From assembly GCA_009746045.1 (NCBI GenBank), contig RPFO01000156.1:2840452-2904451 (forward strand): a DNA stretch of 64,000 nt, written 5' to 3'. The stretch's first letter is position 1. Every line of letters begins with the position of its first letter. Positions 40,638-51,981 of this stretch are shown here, one piece after another. The notes below the pieces were generated by a model. That model made no database searches. It saw nothing but the letters and a program-made list of their open reading frames with translations, and was not told the DNA's origin. The position numbers and the translations under genes were made by a program. Source of the DNA: Mesostigma viride. Its lineage: Eukaryota > Streptophyta > Mesostigmatophyceae > Mesostigmatales > Mesostigmataceae.

Positions 40638-40856
40638 ATTCACAGTTGATGTCCGCCATCTGTCTGTCCCTTCAAATGCCACAACCACGAAGGAGTGACC
40701 AACGAAATACCAGAAATTGCTTGTCTACTACTACTACTACTACTAGTAGCTACCAGCTATCGCTACTAGCAGCAATCGCTTGTGTACTTCAGCCATAGTC
40801 GTTAGCCATGAGCCATGAACCACAAAGCTTGGTCGCCCTCTCTCTTTCTCATTGTG

Positions 40857-40925
40857 TACAGGGGTTGAAGTTTCCTTTATTGGTGCCCACGTGACGCAGT
40901 CTACGTGATAGTTCATTAATTGATT
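40857..40925 (+). repeat. dispersed repeat R1, copy 4
   Basis: GGTTGAAGTTTCCTTTATTG, then GTGCCCACGTGACGCAGTCT and the tail ATTAATTGATTAATGA. It directly precedes the heptamer array that hosts the hAT element. Confidence 0.85.
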
Positions 40926-41502
40926 AATGAGCCACAAGCCAGGAGCCAGGAGCCAGGAGCCAGGAGCCAGGAGCCAGGAGCCAGGAGCCAGGAGCCAGGA
41001 GCCAGGAGCCAGGAGCCAGGAGCCAGGAGCCAGGAGCCAGGAGCCAGGAGCCAGGAGCAGGGATTATTTTACAGCCGGCGCCGGCGGCAAATGCCGCCGG
41101 CAAGGACCCGGCGCCGGCTGTTTTCCAAACTGGCCGGCACGGCGCCGGCTGGCCGGCTCGCCGTAGAATGGCCGGCCCGGCAAAGCGTATGGCATGGGGC
41201 TATGGGTAGTTGGGTACTGGGTAGTTGGGTACTAGCCTGCTAGGTAGTCCAGACTGCCCTCCAGCTGGCGCGTCTGTCCGACCATACGTGTCAAGTGTCA
41301 ACTGTCAAGACTCAAGACTCAAGACTCAAGAGAGTGACTAGTGACTACTGACAAGAGTCACGACTGACGAGTGTGACGACCTATCAGTTCGCACATCATG
41401 AAAAGACACGAACTCACGCAACATTTGCATTTTCAAGCTAGCCGCCAGCCGGGCTGCGGCTACCAAGTCCGCGCAGAAAAATAACGAAACAGGCATTCTA
41501 AA

Positions 41503-43873
41503 ATGTCGAGCGCATCAAGCCATTCTGACCACTCTGATAACGATGGTGGCAATGGCACATCTGACACCGGCGCATCTGTCCCGAAAGTTTGGGATCATAA
41601 GAAAGATATTATCATCAAGGACCAGATGAAGGGGTTCCCAAGGATGGAGAGACAGGGAACAGGGCTAGCCACCCGCTTATTTTGCACCCTCTGCAAGGCG
41701 GCAGGAGAAAAGGGCACCGCCTACGGTAACAAAGGCAGCACGAGGATCAAGACACGGATTGGCAATGAACATGTCAAGAGAGCAGCCCATGCTAGGGCAG
41801 TACAGTTTGCTGCCTCTCAGCAGAGGCGTGCCACTGGAGCGGCCTTGGCTGGCCCTATCGTGAGTGGCTTTGCGAGGCAGCTGGCCAACAACGGGTTGTC
41901 CCTGAGTCAGAAGAAGCTCAAGAACCATTTCGCTGCTGCCTGGCCGATTGCGGTGAATGGGCGCCCGTTCACTGTCTATGGTGAGGCCATCTGTGGCCTC
42001 CGGTTTGCAGGTGATCTGCTGCCTCCTGGCGCTGATTCGCAGCTGGTGTCTCTGCAGGGCTATGACACCAATATTTTTGCCAAGGACTTCGTCGGCAGTA
42101 TGGCCACTGTCGAGATGCAGCGCGTTGTTGACAAGGTGAAGGCCTCCCCTGTTTACGCTCTGACATTTGACAAGACCACGGACGTGTCCAAGGTCAAGGC
42201 GATGATAATCTACGTCACCACAGTTGACCCGACAACGTGGGTGGCCGAAACTGATTTTCTTCGCTTGCTGGAGTGTGCCGGCAAGGATGCCCAGGCATTG
42301 CGGAGTACGTTCGTGGAAGGGCTAGTATCTGCAGATGTCGACGTGGATCTCGCATCATGTGTCTCTTACGGCAGCGACGGAGCTACCGTGATGCTTGCCG
42401 CGAATGGACTCACCAACCTGCTCAGGGAGGAGCACTCCCCCTTTGCAACTCGCAGCCACTGCGTTGCACATAAGCTCCCGTTGGGGATTGCTGACGCTGT
42501 CAAGGCATCACCGTGGGCAGAGAAGCTGGACACGCTCATGACGGAGGTTTACGTTGTCTTCAGCCACTCTGCGAAGCGGAAGCGGGAATTCCAGCAGCAA
42601 TCCCTTCCACGAACGTCCTCCGCAATGCCTGGGCATCCTCGCCGGCACACTCCAGCAAGCGAAGAAAATCAGTTTCGGCCACCCACGTTGTCGGGTCAAC
42701 TGTGGTGACGTAGATTATCATCGCCTTGACCTTGGACACGTCCGTGGTCTCGTCAAATGTCAGGGCGTAAACAGGATGGAGCAGCTGGAGCAGCAGGCCT
42801 TGGCAGCCAGGCGGTTCGCTCCCACAAGGTGGCTATCGCGTTCTGAGGTCGTGGACCGCATTCTGCACATCTTGCAGGGCATGCAGCTTTTCTGTGAAGA
42901 GCTGGGTAATCACGACTTGGCTAGGCGGCTGCGCCTTTACGACACGGTGTTTGCTCTTAATGGTTACGCAGACATCATCGGCAGGTGCGCAGAGCTCAGC
43001 AGGTTTTTCCAAAGGAAGGACCTGGACTTTACCCAGGTCATGCCGGCTGTGAATGGCTGCAAGGAGGCCCTGGAACTGTGGTTCGGGGACGTGGACAGCC
43101 CCAAGTTTGGTGGGCCCAAGCTGCGCGTTTTTCTGAAGCAGCTGGACCAGCAGCTGGATGAGCAGCTGGGCGACTTCAACGCCGGTATGCAGTTCGGGGA
43201 GGTGCGCTTGCTCCCCGGGGTTGGTGACTATGAGCAGAAGTGCAAGCAGGAGGCGCATGACTTCATGAGGAGCATGGTACAAAATATTGATGTGCGCTTT
43301 CCAGACTTGGGGGAACTGGATGCCTTCCGCGTCCTGGACCCAAAGAACATGGCCGGCCTTTCTGGGGCTGACCTGGGCGCTTACGGGGACCGCGAGATGG
43401 AGAGGTTCGCCGAGCGATACGGGAAACCCTCCAAAGGCCGCGACCCCCTCGTGAATGGGCCCAAGCTCCTGGAGGAGTGGGAGGTGGCTAAGAAGTCGTG
43501 GAAAGCTGTAGGTGAGGGCTGCAAGCGGCTTTTTGACCAAACCCGTGAGTCATTCTGCCTGCAGCACGCCAGCGTGTACCCGAACTTTGCTAAGTTGCTA
43601 TGCATTTCTCGCGTGCAGGCACTGACCACGGTGGACTGTGAGAGGGGTTTAAGTCGGCCGAACTTACTCAAGACCGATGTGCGCAGCCGGCTAGACCTGG
43701 ACACGTGCGAGGACCTCATGCGAATGACCATCAAGTACCACGACACTCCCGTTACCTCACCCGTGGCCAAGGAGTTGATAGACCAAGCGGTGGTGACGTA
43801 TGAGTTGGTCAACCCGCGCTTTAAATTCCACTTCAGGAGTATGCGGGAAGTTAACATTCATGTTCGGGACTGA
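41503..43873 (+). pseudogene. hAT transposase (zinc-finger, C-terminal dimerisation domain), interrupted
   Basis: The first part (41503-42597) has a BED/TTF-like finger (C61-x2-C64, H90, H96), then TFDKTTD (D223) and YGSDGATVM (D292), the first two acids of the RNase H-like triad, and HCVAHKL. The second part (42776-43873) starts MEQLEQQALAARRFAPTRWL and ends with VDCERGLSRPNLLKTDVRSR, the hAT dimerisation region carrying the expected Glu. Between them, 178 bp (42598-42775) shift the frame. Leaving out those bases would put both parts in one frame of about 730 codons, normal for this family. Codon use is uniform on both sides, so the break looks recent. Confidence 0.9.
42598..42775 (-). repeat. 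inverted templated insertion inside the transposase gene
   Basis: Bases 42602-42775 (174) are the reverse complement of 42148-42321, with about four mismatches; four filler bases (CAAT) precede them. The copy therefore carries the first catalytic Asp region backwards. Confidence 0.93.
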
Positions 43874-44490
43874 GGAGCTTGGACGCAATACCGTTGTGGC
43901 AGAGTGACGTGCTTGCCTGCCTAAGGGATGAAATTAAGTGTAATGTTTTTAGCTGAGCCATTAGTTTATGCTGAGTTAATTTAATGTGGCGGGCATGCAC
44001 CAACATTAAAAACTGCACCAATTAATTAATTATTAACACACGACAATCAACGCAAATCATCCACTCCATTTGATGATTTATGAAAAGAGACAACAAACGT
44101 GGAAAATCTCAATTAATCAATGAGACATGAATTTATCGTGTTAATGTAAGTGAGACCATGATCTAATATTAAATAGTAGTATAAAGATATTCATTTTCAC
44201 ACTTAAAAAACATGAATCATGAAAATACCTTTTTGTCTCATGGATAATTAAAAGCCGTGTGGTTCAGTTTCCACCAATGTGACAACCTGGCCCCATTTCA
44301 TTTTTTTTGTGTAGCATTAAATCATCAAATCGTGTGAATTCGGTACTTAAGTGAGACAATACGGTGCCGTCATCATATGGCATTAAAAAATTAAATTAAA
44401 TTAATTCTCAGGCATGTTAATTAATTATCATCAGGCATGTTTGATGTTGGATGCCTGAGACTACTGTAGCATCTGCTGGCGTCAGCGGCT
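43874..44490. other. AT-rich 3' part of the hAT element
   Basis: It contains no open frame. It has TTAATTAATTATTAA runs and a TGTAA motif at about 43940, which could be the poly(A) signal in a green alga. Confidence 0.5.
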
Positions 44491-44839
44491 AGTGCCGGCG
44501 GCCGGCCAGGCCCCGGCGGCCGACCGGTACTAGTACCTAGCTGGGCGGCAAACGGCTGGCCAGTGGCCGGGACGCCGGCTGCTGCCCGGCATTTGCCGGC
44601 TGCCGGCGTCATAATTATTTTGCCGGCGTGGCGCCGGCCGTAAAAAAAAGTCAAAAATAATCCCTGGCCAGGAGCCAGGAGCCAGGAGCCAGGAGCCAGG
44701 AGCCAGGAGCCAGGAGCCAGGAGCCAGGAGCCAGGAGCCAGGAGCCAGGAGCCAGGAGCCAGGAGCCAGGAGCCAGGAGCCAGGAGCCAGGAGCCAAGAG
44801 CCAGGAGCCAGGAGCCAGGAGCCAGGAGCCAGCAGCCAT

Positions 44840-45505
44840 GCGCCGGTGGTGTGCTATAATTAATGGATGTTGAGCCCCTATCCAGTATCTCTAACTTAAT
44901 CAACTGCCCGTTAGGCCCTGATGGCTAGTCCAGTGCTGGCCCATGTCTAGGTCGGTAACACCAGCTATTATAACATAGGGTCGGCTACCCTGGACTCACT
45001 CCGGTTTTAGGGCCAGTTAGGGACAACTTAGGGAGCAAGGTTAGTTGGATTCCTGGTGTGATGCGCGTGTGTGTTGTGGGCAAGTTTGGGAAGCTCAGGG
45101 CTCGGGTATCAAGGCTGGTCTTTAGGTTCCTGGTATGATGCGCATGTGCTTTGGTAATCTGATCAACATAGCTTGGTAACTTGGTAACTTGTAATCTGAT
45201 CAGCGTGCGTTGCATGCTCGGAACAATAGAGAAATTTCGTTAGGCGAGTCACTAGGCTGATTCCTTTATCCATGCACTGCGACACATTGCCCTTGTGCGT
45301 GTCACAGGATTTCCCAACCCACCGGGTCGTGCTGTCACCACCCACGGACCAAGGTACATGCGAAATGGGACATGGCTTTGCTGTGTTTTCATGCCCCTTG
45401 CCACAGATGTGCTCTGATGTGTGCAAAAGGGACTATTTCCATGGAGTTAGATCCATCTCGGACTCGTGAATGATGTCCTTATTGTGCAGCTGACTTCCAT
45501 GTGAC
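44840..45505. other. no gene recognised
   Basis: It contains short duplications (CTTGGTAACTTGGTAACTTG; TCCTGGTATGATGCGC-like pairs at 45050 and 45128). No supportable ORF. Confidence 0.5.
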
Positions 45506-45507
45506 TT

Positions 45508-46056
45508 CCCCCCTGACCCCTGACCCCTGACCCCTGACCCCTGACCCCTGACCCCTGACCCCTGACCCCTGACCCCTGACCCCTGACCCCTGACCCCTGA
45601 CTCCTGACCCCTGACCCCTGACCCCTGACCCCTGACCCCTGACCCCTGACCCCTGACCCCTGACCCCTGACCCCTGACCCCTGACCCCTGACCCCTGACC
45701 CCTGACCCCTGACCCCTGACTCCTGACCCCTGACCCCTGACCCCTGACCCCTGACCCCTGACCCCTGACCCCTGACCCCTGACCCCTGACCCCTGACCCC
45801 TGACCCCTGACCCCTGACCCCTGACCCCTGACCCCTGACCCCTGACCCCTGACCCCTGACCCCTGACCCCTGACCCCTGACCCCTGACCCCTGACCCCTG
45901 ACCCCTGACCCCTGACCCCTGACCCCTGACCCCTGACCCCTGACCCCTGACCCCTGACCCCTGACCCCTGACCCCTGACCCCTGACCCCTGACCCCTGAC
46001 CCCTGACCCCTGACCCCTGACCCCTGACCCCTGACCCCTGACCCCTGACCCCTGAC
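45508..46056. repeat. (CCCCTGA)n heptamer satellite, about 78 copies
   Basis: The array is uniform apart from two CTCCTGA variants 120 bp apart (45600, 45720). The opposite strand is GGGGTCA. It translates as spurious repeats in every frame. Confidence 0.96.
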
Positions 46057-46215
46057 TCCATGCAGCGGGCGTGTTTAGTTCGACGTGGGAGAACCCAAGC
46101 CGCAGCCGCGCAGACAGATTCACCATCACTGAGGTGAGTCGAGCCAATTTACCAGCGTATGTGGTGGGTAAGAGTCTCGTGGAGATTTGATGTTTCACTC
46201 CAAGAGAAGGACGTG

Positions 46216-46444
46216 TGACGTGTGTGTGTGCGGGCGGGCGGGCGGGCGGGCGGGCGGGCGGGCGGGCGGGCGGGCGGGCGGGCGGGCGGGCGGGCGGGCG
46301 GGCGGGCGGGCGGGCGGGCGGGCGGGCGGGCGGGCGGGCGGGCGGGCGGGCGGGCGGGCGGGCGGGTGGCGGGCGGGCGGGCGGGCAGGCGGGCAGGCGG
46401 GGGTGGGGGGTGGGGGGGGTGGGGGGCTGGGGGGGGGGGGGGGG
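46216..46444. repeat. (CGGG)n array and G-runs
   Basis: About 150 bp of GGGC tetramers end in irregular G-runs (46398-46444). It directly precedes the gypsy fragment. Confidence 0.95.
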
Positions 46445-46479
46445 AACTGTAGACCGGTCAGCTGGGGGTAACCGAGGCA

Positions 46480-46980
46480 GGTCCTTAGATAGTACCCCAA
46501 CCTTTTGCCTACCCGTTTTTATCACTGCGGTGGATGCTGATGCTAATTTACCCCTATGTGGTAGACCCCTAATGTTTTTAAAGGGTGGCTTAACTGTTCC
46601 TTCTACCGTTGTAGATCCCTCATCACATCACAATGACCTTCTTACCGTCTCTGTTCTCGTAGACAGTGGGGCTGCCAGCTCCGTTGTGAGCGACGCTCTG
46701 GTTAGGCGATTAGGATTATCCTCTACCCCACATCCTACGCCTGCCACTGTTCAGGATGCTGACGGACGTCCTAATCACTCAACCGGTACACTTACCGTAC
46801 CCCTTATCATTCAAGGTCGCCCTATTGACTTGTCTCCGATGTCTCGTATGGGCCCAGCTGAATCAGTAGAGTTGAAGGAAATTCTTGTGTCTCTGTGGGA
46901 AGCAGGACTGATAGAACCTAGTAACTCCCCCTATTCTGCAGGTGTGCTACTTGTTCCCAAGCCTAATGGTAAGTTCTTGT
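46480..46980 (+). pseudogene. Ty3/gypsy protease to reverse-transcriptase start, internally deleted
   Basis: The frame runs from FCLPVFITAVDADANLPLCG through the aspartic-protease motif VLVDSGAASSVVSDALVRRL (46654-46715). It then jumps at about 46850 to the RT N-terminus (ESVELKEILVSLWEAGLIEP, then SNSPYSAGVLLVPKPNGK). In intact elements several hundred residues separate these, so a large in-frame deletion is implied. It is followed by tandem amplification of the RT piece. Confidence 0.82.
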
Positions 46981-48970
46981 GTCTCTGTGGGAAGCAGGAC
47001 TGATAGAACCTAGTAACTCCCCCTATTCTGCAGGTGTGCTACTTGTTCCCAAGCCTAATGGTAAGTTCTTGTGTCTCTGTGGGAAGGACTGATAGAACCT
47101 AGTAACTCCCCCTATTCTGCAGGTGTGCTACTTGTTCCCAAGCCTAATGGTAAGTTCTTGTGTCTCTGTGGGAAGCAGGACTGATAGAACCTAGTAACTC
47201 CCCCTATTCTGCAGGTGTGCTACTTGTTCCCAAGCCTAATGGTAAATTCTTGTGTCTCTGTGGAGAGCAGGACTGATAGAACCTAGTAACTCCCCCTATT
47301 CTGCAGGTGTGCTACTTGTTCCCAAGCCTAATGGTAAATTCTTGTGTCTCTGTGGAGAGCAGGACTGATAGAACCTAGTAACTCCCCCTATTCTGCAGGT
47401 GTGCTACTTGTTCCCAAGCCTAATGGTAAATTCTTGTGCCTCTGTGGGAAGCAGGACTGATAGAACCTAGTAACTCCCCCTATTCTGCAGGTGTGCTACT
47501 TGTTCCCAAGCCTAATGGTAAATTCTTGTGTCTCTGTGGGAAGGACTGATAGAACCTAGTAACTCCCCCTATTCTGCAGGTGTGCTACTTGTTCCCAAGC
47601 CTAATGGTAAATTCTTGTGCCTCTGTGGGAAGCAGGACTGATAGAACCTAGTAACTCCCCCTATTCTGCAGGTGTGCTACTTGTTCCCAAGCCTAATGGT
47701 AAATTCTTGTGTCTCTGTGGGAAGCAGGACTGATAGAACCTAGTAACTCCCCCTATTCTGCAGGTGTGCTACTTGTTCCCAAGCCTAATGGTAAGTTCTT
47801 GTGTCTCTGTGGGAAGGACTGATAGAACCTAGTAACTCCCCCTATTCTGCAGGTGTGCTACTTGTTCCCAAGCCTAATGGTAAATTCTTGTGTCTCTGTG
47901 GGAAGCAGGACTGATAGAACCTAGTAACTCCCCCTATTCTGCAGGTGTGCTACTTGTTCCCAAGCCTAATGGTAAGTTCTTGTGTCTCTGTGGGAAGCAG
48001 GACTGATAAGTAAGTAAGTAAGTACTTGCGTGTCATGCGCATGGGCATGCCACGGAGTACTATGCTAATCTCATGAGAAAAATAATTACACAAAAGTTAC
48101 AAATATCGTCTGCATCATGCCCCAACCATATAGTCACTACACAAGACTGATAGAACCTCGTAACTCCTAGTCTGCAGGTGTGCTACTTGTTCCCAAGCCT
48201 AATGGTTCCGTTTGGTTAATAGTTCCGTTGGTAAGAGACCACCAAAACTAAATGATATTAGTGAAAGGTCCAAGTATCCGCTACCCAGGATAGATGATGA
48301 TGAAGGTTAAAGGTTCTACCTGTTTTACTGTTTTAGTTTGAGCTGATGGTTTTTGGTAACTTCATGTAGCACCTGAAGACTCTTATGGTGCTTCACGAAG
48401 TTGCCAAAAACCATCGGCTCAAACTAAAACAGTAAAGCAGATAGAACCTTTAACCTTATTCAAAATATCATCTATCCTGGGTAGCGGATACTTGTACCTT
48501 TAACTAATGTGATTTATTTTTCGGTGGTCTCTTACCAAACGGAATTTACCATTAGGCTTGGGAACAAGTAGCACACCTGCAGAATAGGGGGAGTTACTAG
48601 GTTCTATCAGTCCTGCTTCCCACAGAGACACAAGAACTTACCATTAGGCTTGGGAACAAGTAGCACACCTGCAGAATAGGTGGAGTTACTAGGTTCTATC
48701 AGTTCTGCTCTCCACAGAGACACAAGAACTTACCATTAGGCTTGGGAACAAGTAGCACACCTGCAGAATAGGGGGAGTTACTAGGTTCTATCAGTCCTGC
48801 TTCCCACAGAGACACAAGAACTTACCATTAGGCTTGGGAACAAGTAGCACACCTGCAGAATAGGGGGAGTTACTAGGTTCTATCAGTCCTGCTTCCCACA
48901 GAGACACAAGAATTTCCTTCAACTCTACTCATTCAGCTGGGCCCATACGAGACATCGGAGAATGGCTAGG
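46830..48970. repeat. large hairpin of the RT array
   Basis: Units in inverted orientation (48541-48915, four copies) end at CTTCAACTCTACTCATTCAG, the reverse of the pre-array sequence at 46850-46885. The spacer 48210-48540 is itself an imperfect palindrome centred near 48382 (TTTTTGGTAACTTC / GAAGTTGCCAAAAA). Confidence 0.9.
46885..48006 (+). repeat. 88/92-bp tandem array of an RT motif, about 13 copies
   Basis: Each unit covers the peptide LVSLWEAGLIEPSNSPYSAG plus VLLVPKPNGK, or the 4-bp-deleted version (GGGAAGGACTG in place of GGGAAGCAGGACTG). Each unit begins GTAAGT/GTAAATT and contains TATTCTGCAG, so it also looks like a 66-nt intron plus 26-nt exon. It is not CRISPR: the repeats have no spacers. 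Confidence 0.94.
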
Positions 48971-49084
48971 GTGTGCACCGCCCATAATCACTACACAGTA
49001 CACAATGTAGGACGGAACGGGGAGGAGGGTAGGATGGAGTCTTTTCTTCAAAGCTTGACTCGTCTATGACGACCATATATCTGG

Positions 49085-49465
49085 CTAGCTCTCCTTTATC
49101 AAATCAATGCCTATCTCGTCATGGTCTACACATATAGCATTGGTAGGGTAGTCCACCTTTTCTATATCCAACTGCAGGAAGATTCTGAACAAATCATCAA
49201 ACTCCTTTAACTCAGTTGTTAATTCATCAACAGACATCAATACTTCACACGTTGGGCGTACAGTAGGTTCAGCAGGAGGCATATGAGTAATGTCAACCAA
49301 GGATAAATTTTCTACTTTAAAGTGGCGTTCATGTAGCCAGTAGATACCATCATGAAACCAGATCACCTTGGTGTCATGATTGATAGTAATTTTATTATCC
49401 TGGTCAGCGTTTTGATTAGTGGCGTTTGCTCGCCAAATGTGGCAGTGTAGCGCCAGCTTTAGCAC
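49085..49465 (-). pseudogene. unrecognised ORF near gypsy fragments
   Basis: This 126-residue frame contains TKVIWFHDGIYWLHERHFKV and an acidic C-terminal half (ELTTELKEFDDLFRIFLQLD). Its position between two opposed gypsy fragments suggests retroelement origin. No family is recognised. Confidence 0.3.
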
Positions 49466-49469
49466 ATTG

Positions 49470-50055
49470 TGGCGATATCACCCCCACATGACAGTTCCCA
49501 AGGCGCCACAAAGTGGCGGTGCTGTGCTGCTTGGCGATTGCTGGTTGCCACATAATGGCCGTGTTGAATCCAAAGCTACTACCTAGGGACGCCACACTTG
49601 GCCGTGTCAACATGAGTTTCAGCCGGCTCTCCGCCGCAAGTCTCCCTCGTAGTACAATACTACTAGTAACTTCCGCCAGTCAACAATGGCCCAGTACCCC
49701 GCGGCTGCCGACTCACGTGCGTTGGTCTTCTGACGCTCACTAGCCTGACTGGCCCGCGCCACGCCTTGGTTGTACTTGAAGATTCTGCGCTTGGGGCTCA
49801 GTCACTCGGAAGGCCGCCTGCCAGTGGCAGGTGACAGGTTAAGAAGGGAGCATTGTGTGACCAGGGAATCCAGCTGACTCACCCGTCCCGTCCGCTCGCC
49901 AGCGCGAGTCGCCACACGTGGCCGTGCCTAGCCGAATATTAATTGGCTAAAAGCCAGGCATTGGCCGAGCCAAAGCTAGTTTCTGTAGTTCAATATGCCA
50001 CATGGCGCTTAGTGCAAAAAGCGAATCAGTGACCGTGGTGCCAATCCAGGACTCA
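49470..50055. other. no gene recognised
   Basis: Repeated GCCACA...TGGCCGTGT phrases (49550, 49590, 49915) are the only structure seen. Confidence 0.45.
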
Positions 50056-50059
50056 TAAC

Positions 50060-50992
50060 ACATCAGCGGTAGTAACAGGGCCTATAATGGCCACCAATTT
50101 AAGAGGGCGGCCTTGAATAATAAGAGGTAGAGAAGCTGTACCAGGTGAGTGACAAGTACGCCCGTCAGCATAATGCACAGTGACACGGGTAGGATGAGGG
50201 AAAGGGGCTAATCCTAACCGCCTAGCTAGGGCTTCGCTTACAAAGGAGCCAGCAGCCCCGCTATCTACGATGACAGAGACATACAGAGATCATACACAGA
50301 TAATTAAGTAGGTCATTGTGATGTAGGAAGGGGTCTAGAATGGTAGAAGGGACAGCTAAACCGCCATTTTGAATAATTAGGGGTAACACGTAGGGGTCAT
50401 TTAGCATAAGCATCCACAGCAGTGACAAAAACAGCTAGGCAAAAGGTTGAGGTACTATCTAAGGACCTGCCTCGGTTACCCCCAGCTGACTGGTCTACTG
50501 TTTCCCCTCCCCCTTTACATCACTAGGCACGAACCCTGGTAGAGTTCCTGGTGGAAAAGCCACTGGTGGAGAATCACGATGTAGCGAAGGGGAGGAGCTT
50601 ACCTGATCAAGGTAGGGAACCCCAGAGGGGTCTGTCTGCAAAGCATTGACCCTAAGGTTCGAGTATGCAGGGGAAGGACGACCTGGAGTAGGACGTATGA
50701 GTGGGGTGGGGTGGGGGGTGGGGTGGGGGTGGGGTGGGGGGAAGGAGTCTGCAGTGGCGGTAGTGGTGATCTGCAGTTGTGCGGTTGCACGGTCGTTCCG
50801 GTGAGGACTGAGAGGCTCTGAGCGCAGCAAGTGTAGGGCTGGCAGCACTGAGCACCTTGTTTCGTATGAAATCGCCAAGGCTGGCCTCACTTCTGAGCTT
50901 GTTGCACACCATTGTTTGTTCCTAGGACGTAATCCTTTGGCTGCGTCAGATCTTGCATGGGGCGGGATCAATCTGAGGAACGTTACTGACAA
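50060..50992 (-). pseudogene. gypsy gag-protease relic, second copy
   Basis: On minus, the segment 50060-50480 carries the same protease motif (VDSGAAGSFVSEALARRLGL) and the same downstream phrase (LPLIIQGRP) as the copy at 46480, with stops and frameshifts. Upstream, a Pro-rich frame (50495-50992) is probably gag. The copy is older than the first, judging from its damage. Confidence 0.7.
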
Positions 50993-51470
50993 TGAAAGTG
51001 TCCAAGTACATCCGTATCAAGTGCTGCATTACTTACTTTTTCTCACTTTATGTCAAAATGCACTTTCGGTGTGTGCCTGCAGGGGTCTCTGCGGCCTTGC
51101 CTTTAAATTAAATGCCAGCTGCATGTGTGCAGGTCATGGCATGGCTTGATATGGCCTGCCAGGGGTAGCCGATGTGCATGGGCCAGAGAGCTCTGTGAAG
51201 GGATTCGGCTTTTGTGCTACTAGGCCAAGTCTGTCCTATCATGAAGTAGTAGAGTTAAATTTATTAACTATGTGGACCAGCGCCCACAAGGGACTCGAGG
51301 AACTGGAGTCAAGGAAGGCCAGCCATGGATGAAAGCTCGCTAATGTAAAAAGAAGTACATAAGAATCACTCACAGTTTACCAGGCAATGCATGAAAAGAT
51401 GACCTTGCTTGTGCCCCGTTTCGGTGATTGCCAATTGCATGTATTGTGAGACAACTAGATTATTTATTGA
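50993..51470. other. no gene recognised
   Basis: This is unique-looking sequence; I see nothing supportable. Confidence 0.45.
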
Positions 51471-51474
51471 TCAA

Positions 51475-51981
51475 GGGGCTGCCCATGAAAAAATTAAATT
51501 ACATTATAACATGACTACGTTGGGAGATCATGTACCACGTATTCCCTTAATTAAGCTTGATGGATGGGGGTGAGCGAAGCCGCGAAACCTAACTAAGCTA
51601 ACTCTAAACTAAACTAAAAAATCCTAGCTACTCTACTCAGCAAAGCGCCCCTCTTCCTCCTTGGGGGGGGGGGGGCGGCTTGCCCACAGGGGCTGGCGTG
51701 TGGGCCTGGACAATGGTCAGCCACCTCTTCTTGTTCTGCACAGCAGTCCAATTAGCAAGAGAGAGGGAGGAAATGTGGTGTTCAAATTTGGCTGGGACCA
51801 CTAGGTCGCCCAGCAACTGCTGTGTATAGTTCATGCATGGCAGGTCTACCAAAACGGCCTTCCAGATGGGTATGTCCTTGGGGCCAGGCCAGGTCAGGAT
51901 GTGCCACCCCGGCTGGCCAAGCCGCTGGGGGCCGGCCAGACCGAGGCCGGTGTCTACCTGACAGGTGCGGGCAAGATGCAT
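51475..51981 (-). mobile_element. LINE 3' end, copy 2
   Basis: The ORF2 C-terminus reads ISSLSLANWTAVQNKKRWLT, then HTPAPVGKPPPPPQGG and a stop. A tail with GATCTCCCAACGTAGTCATG and an AATTTAATTT end follows. Upstream codons (LVDLPCMNYTQQLLGDLVVP) extend the match beyond the plus-strand copy. Confidence 0.75.

Larger units (their letters stand above)
41058..44666 (+). mobile_element. hAT-family DNA transposon, 3.6 kb
   Basis: The ends are inverted: CAGGGATTATTTT at the left, AAAAATAATCCCTG at the right. They are flanked by the identical 8-mer GCCAGGAG, the length typical of hAT target duplications, although the target is itself a 7-bp repeat. Subterminal DNA at both ends is dense in GCCGGC motifs (41070-41185; 44490-44645), probable transposase-binding sites. 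It carries one transposase gene, followed by an AT-rich 600-bp tail with a TGTAA motif 65 bases after the stop. Confidence 0.92.
40935..44838. repeat. (GCCAGGA)n heptamer array split by the hAT element
   Basis: About 17 units lie left of the transposon (40935-41057) and about 24 right of it (44667-44836). The right part has a single AGCCAAG variant. The two halves were one array before insertion. Confidence 0.93.

Noticed and set aside
46885-48006. CRISPR-like array
   Set aside because: Direct repeats are contiguous with no unique spacers, the unit encodes an RT motif, and the context is eukaryotic.
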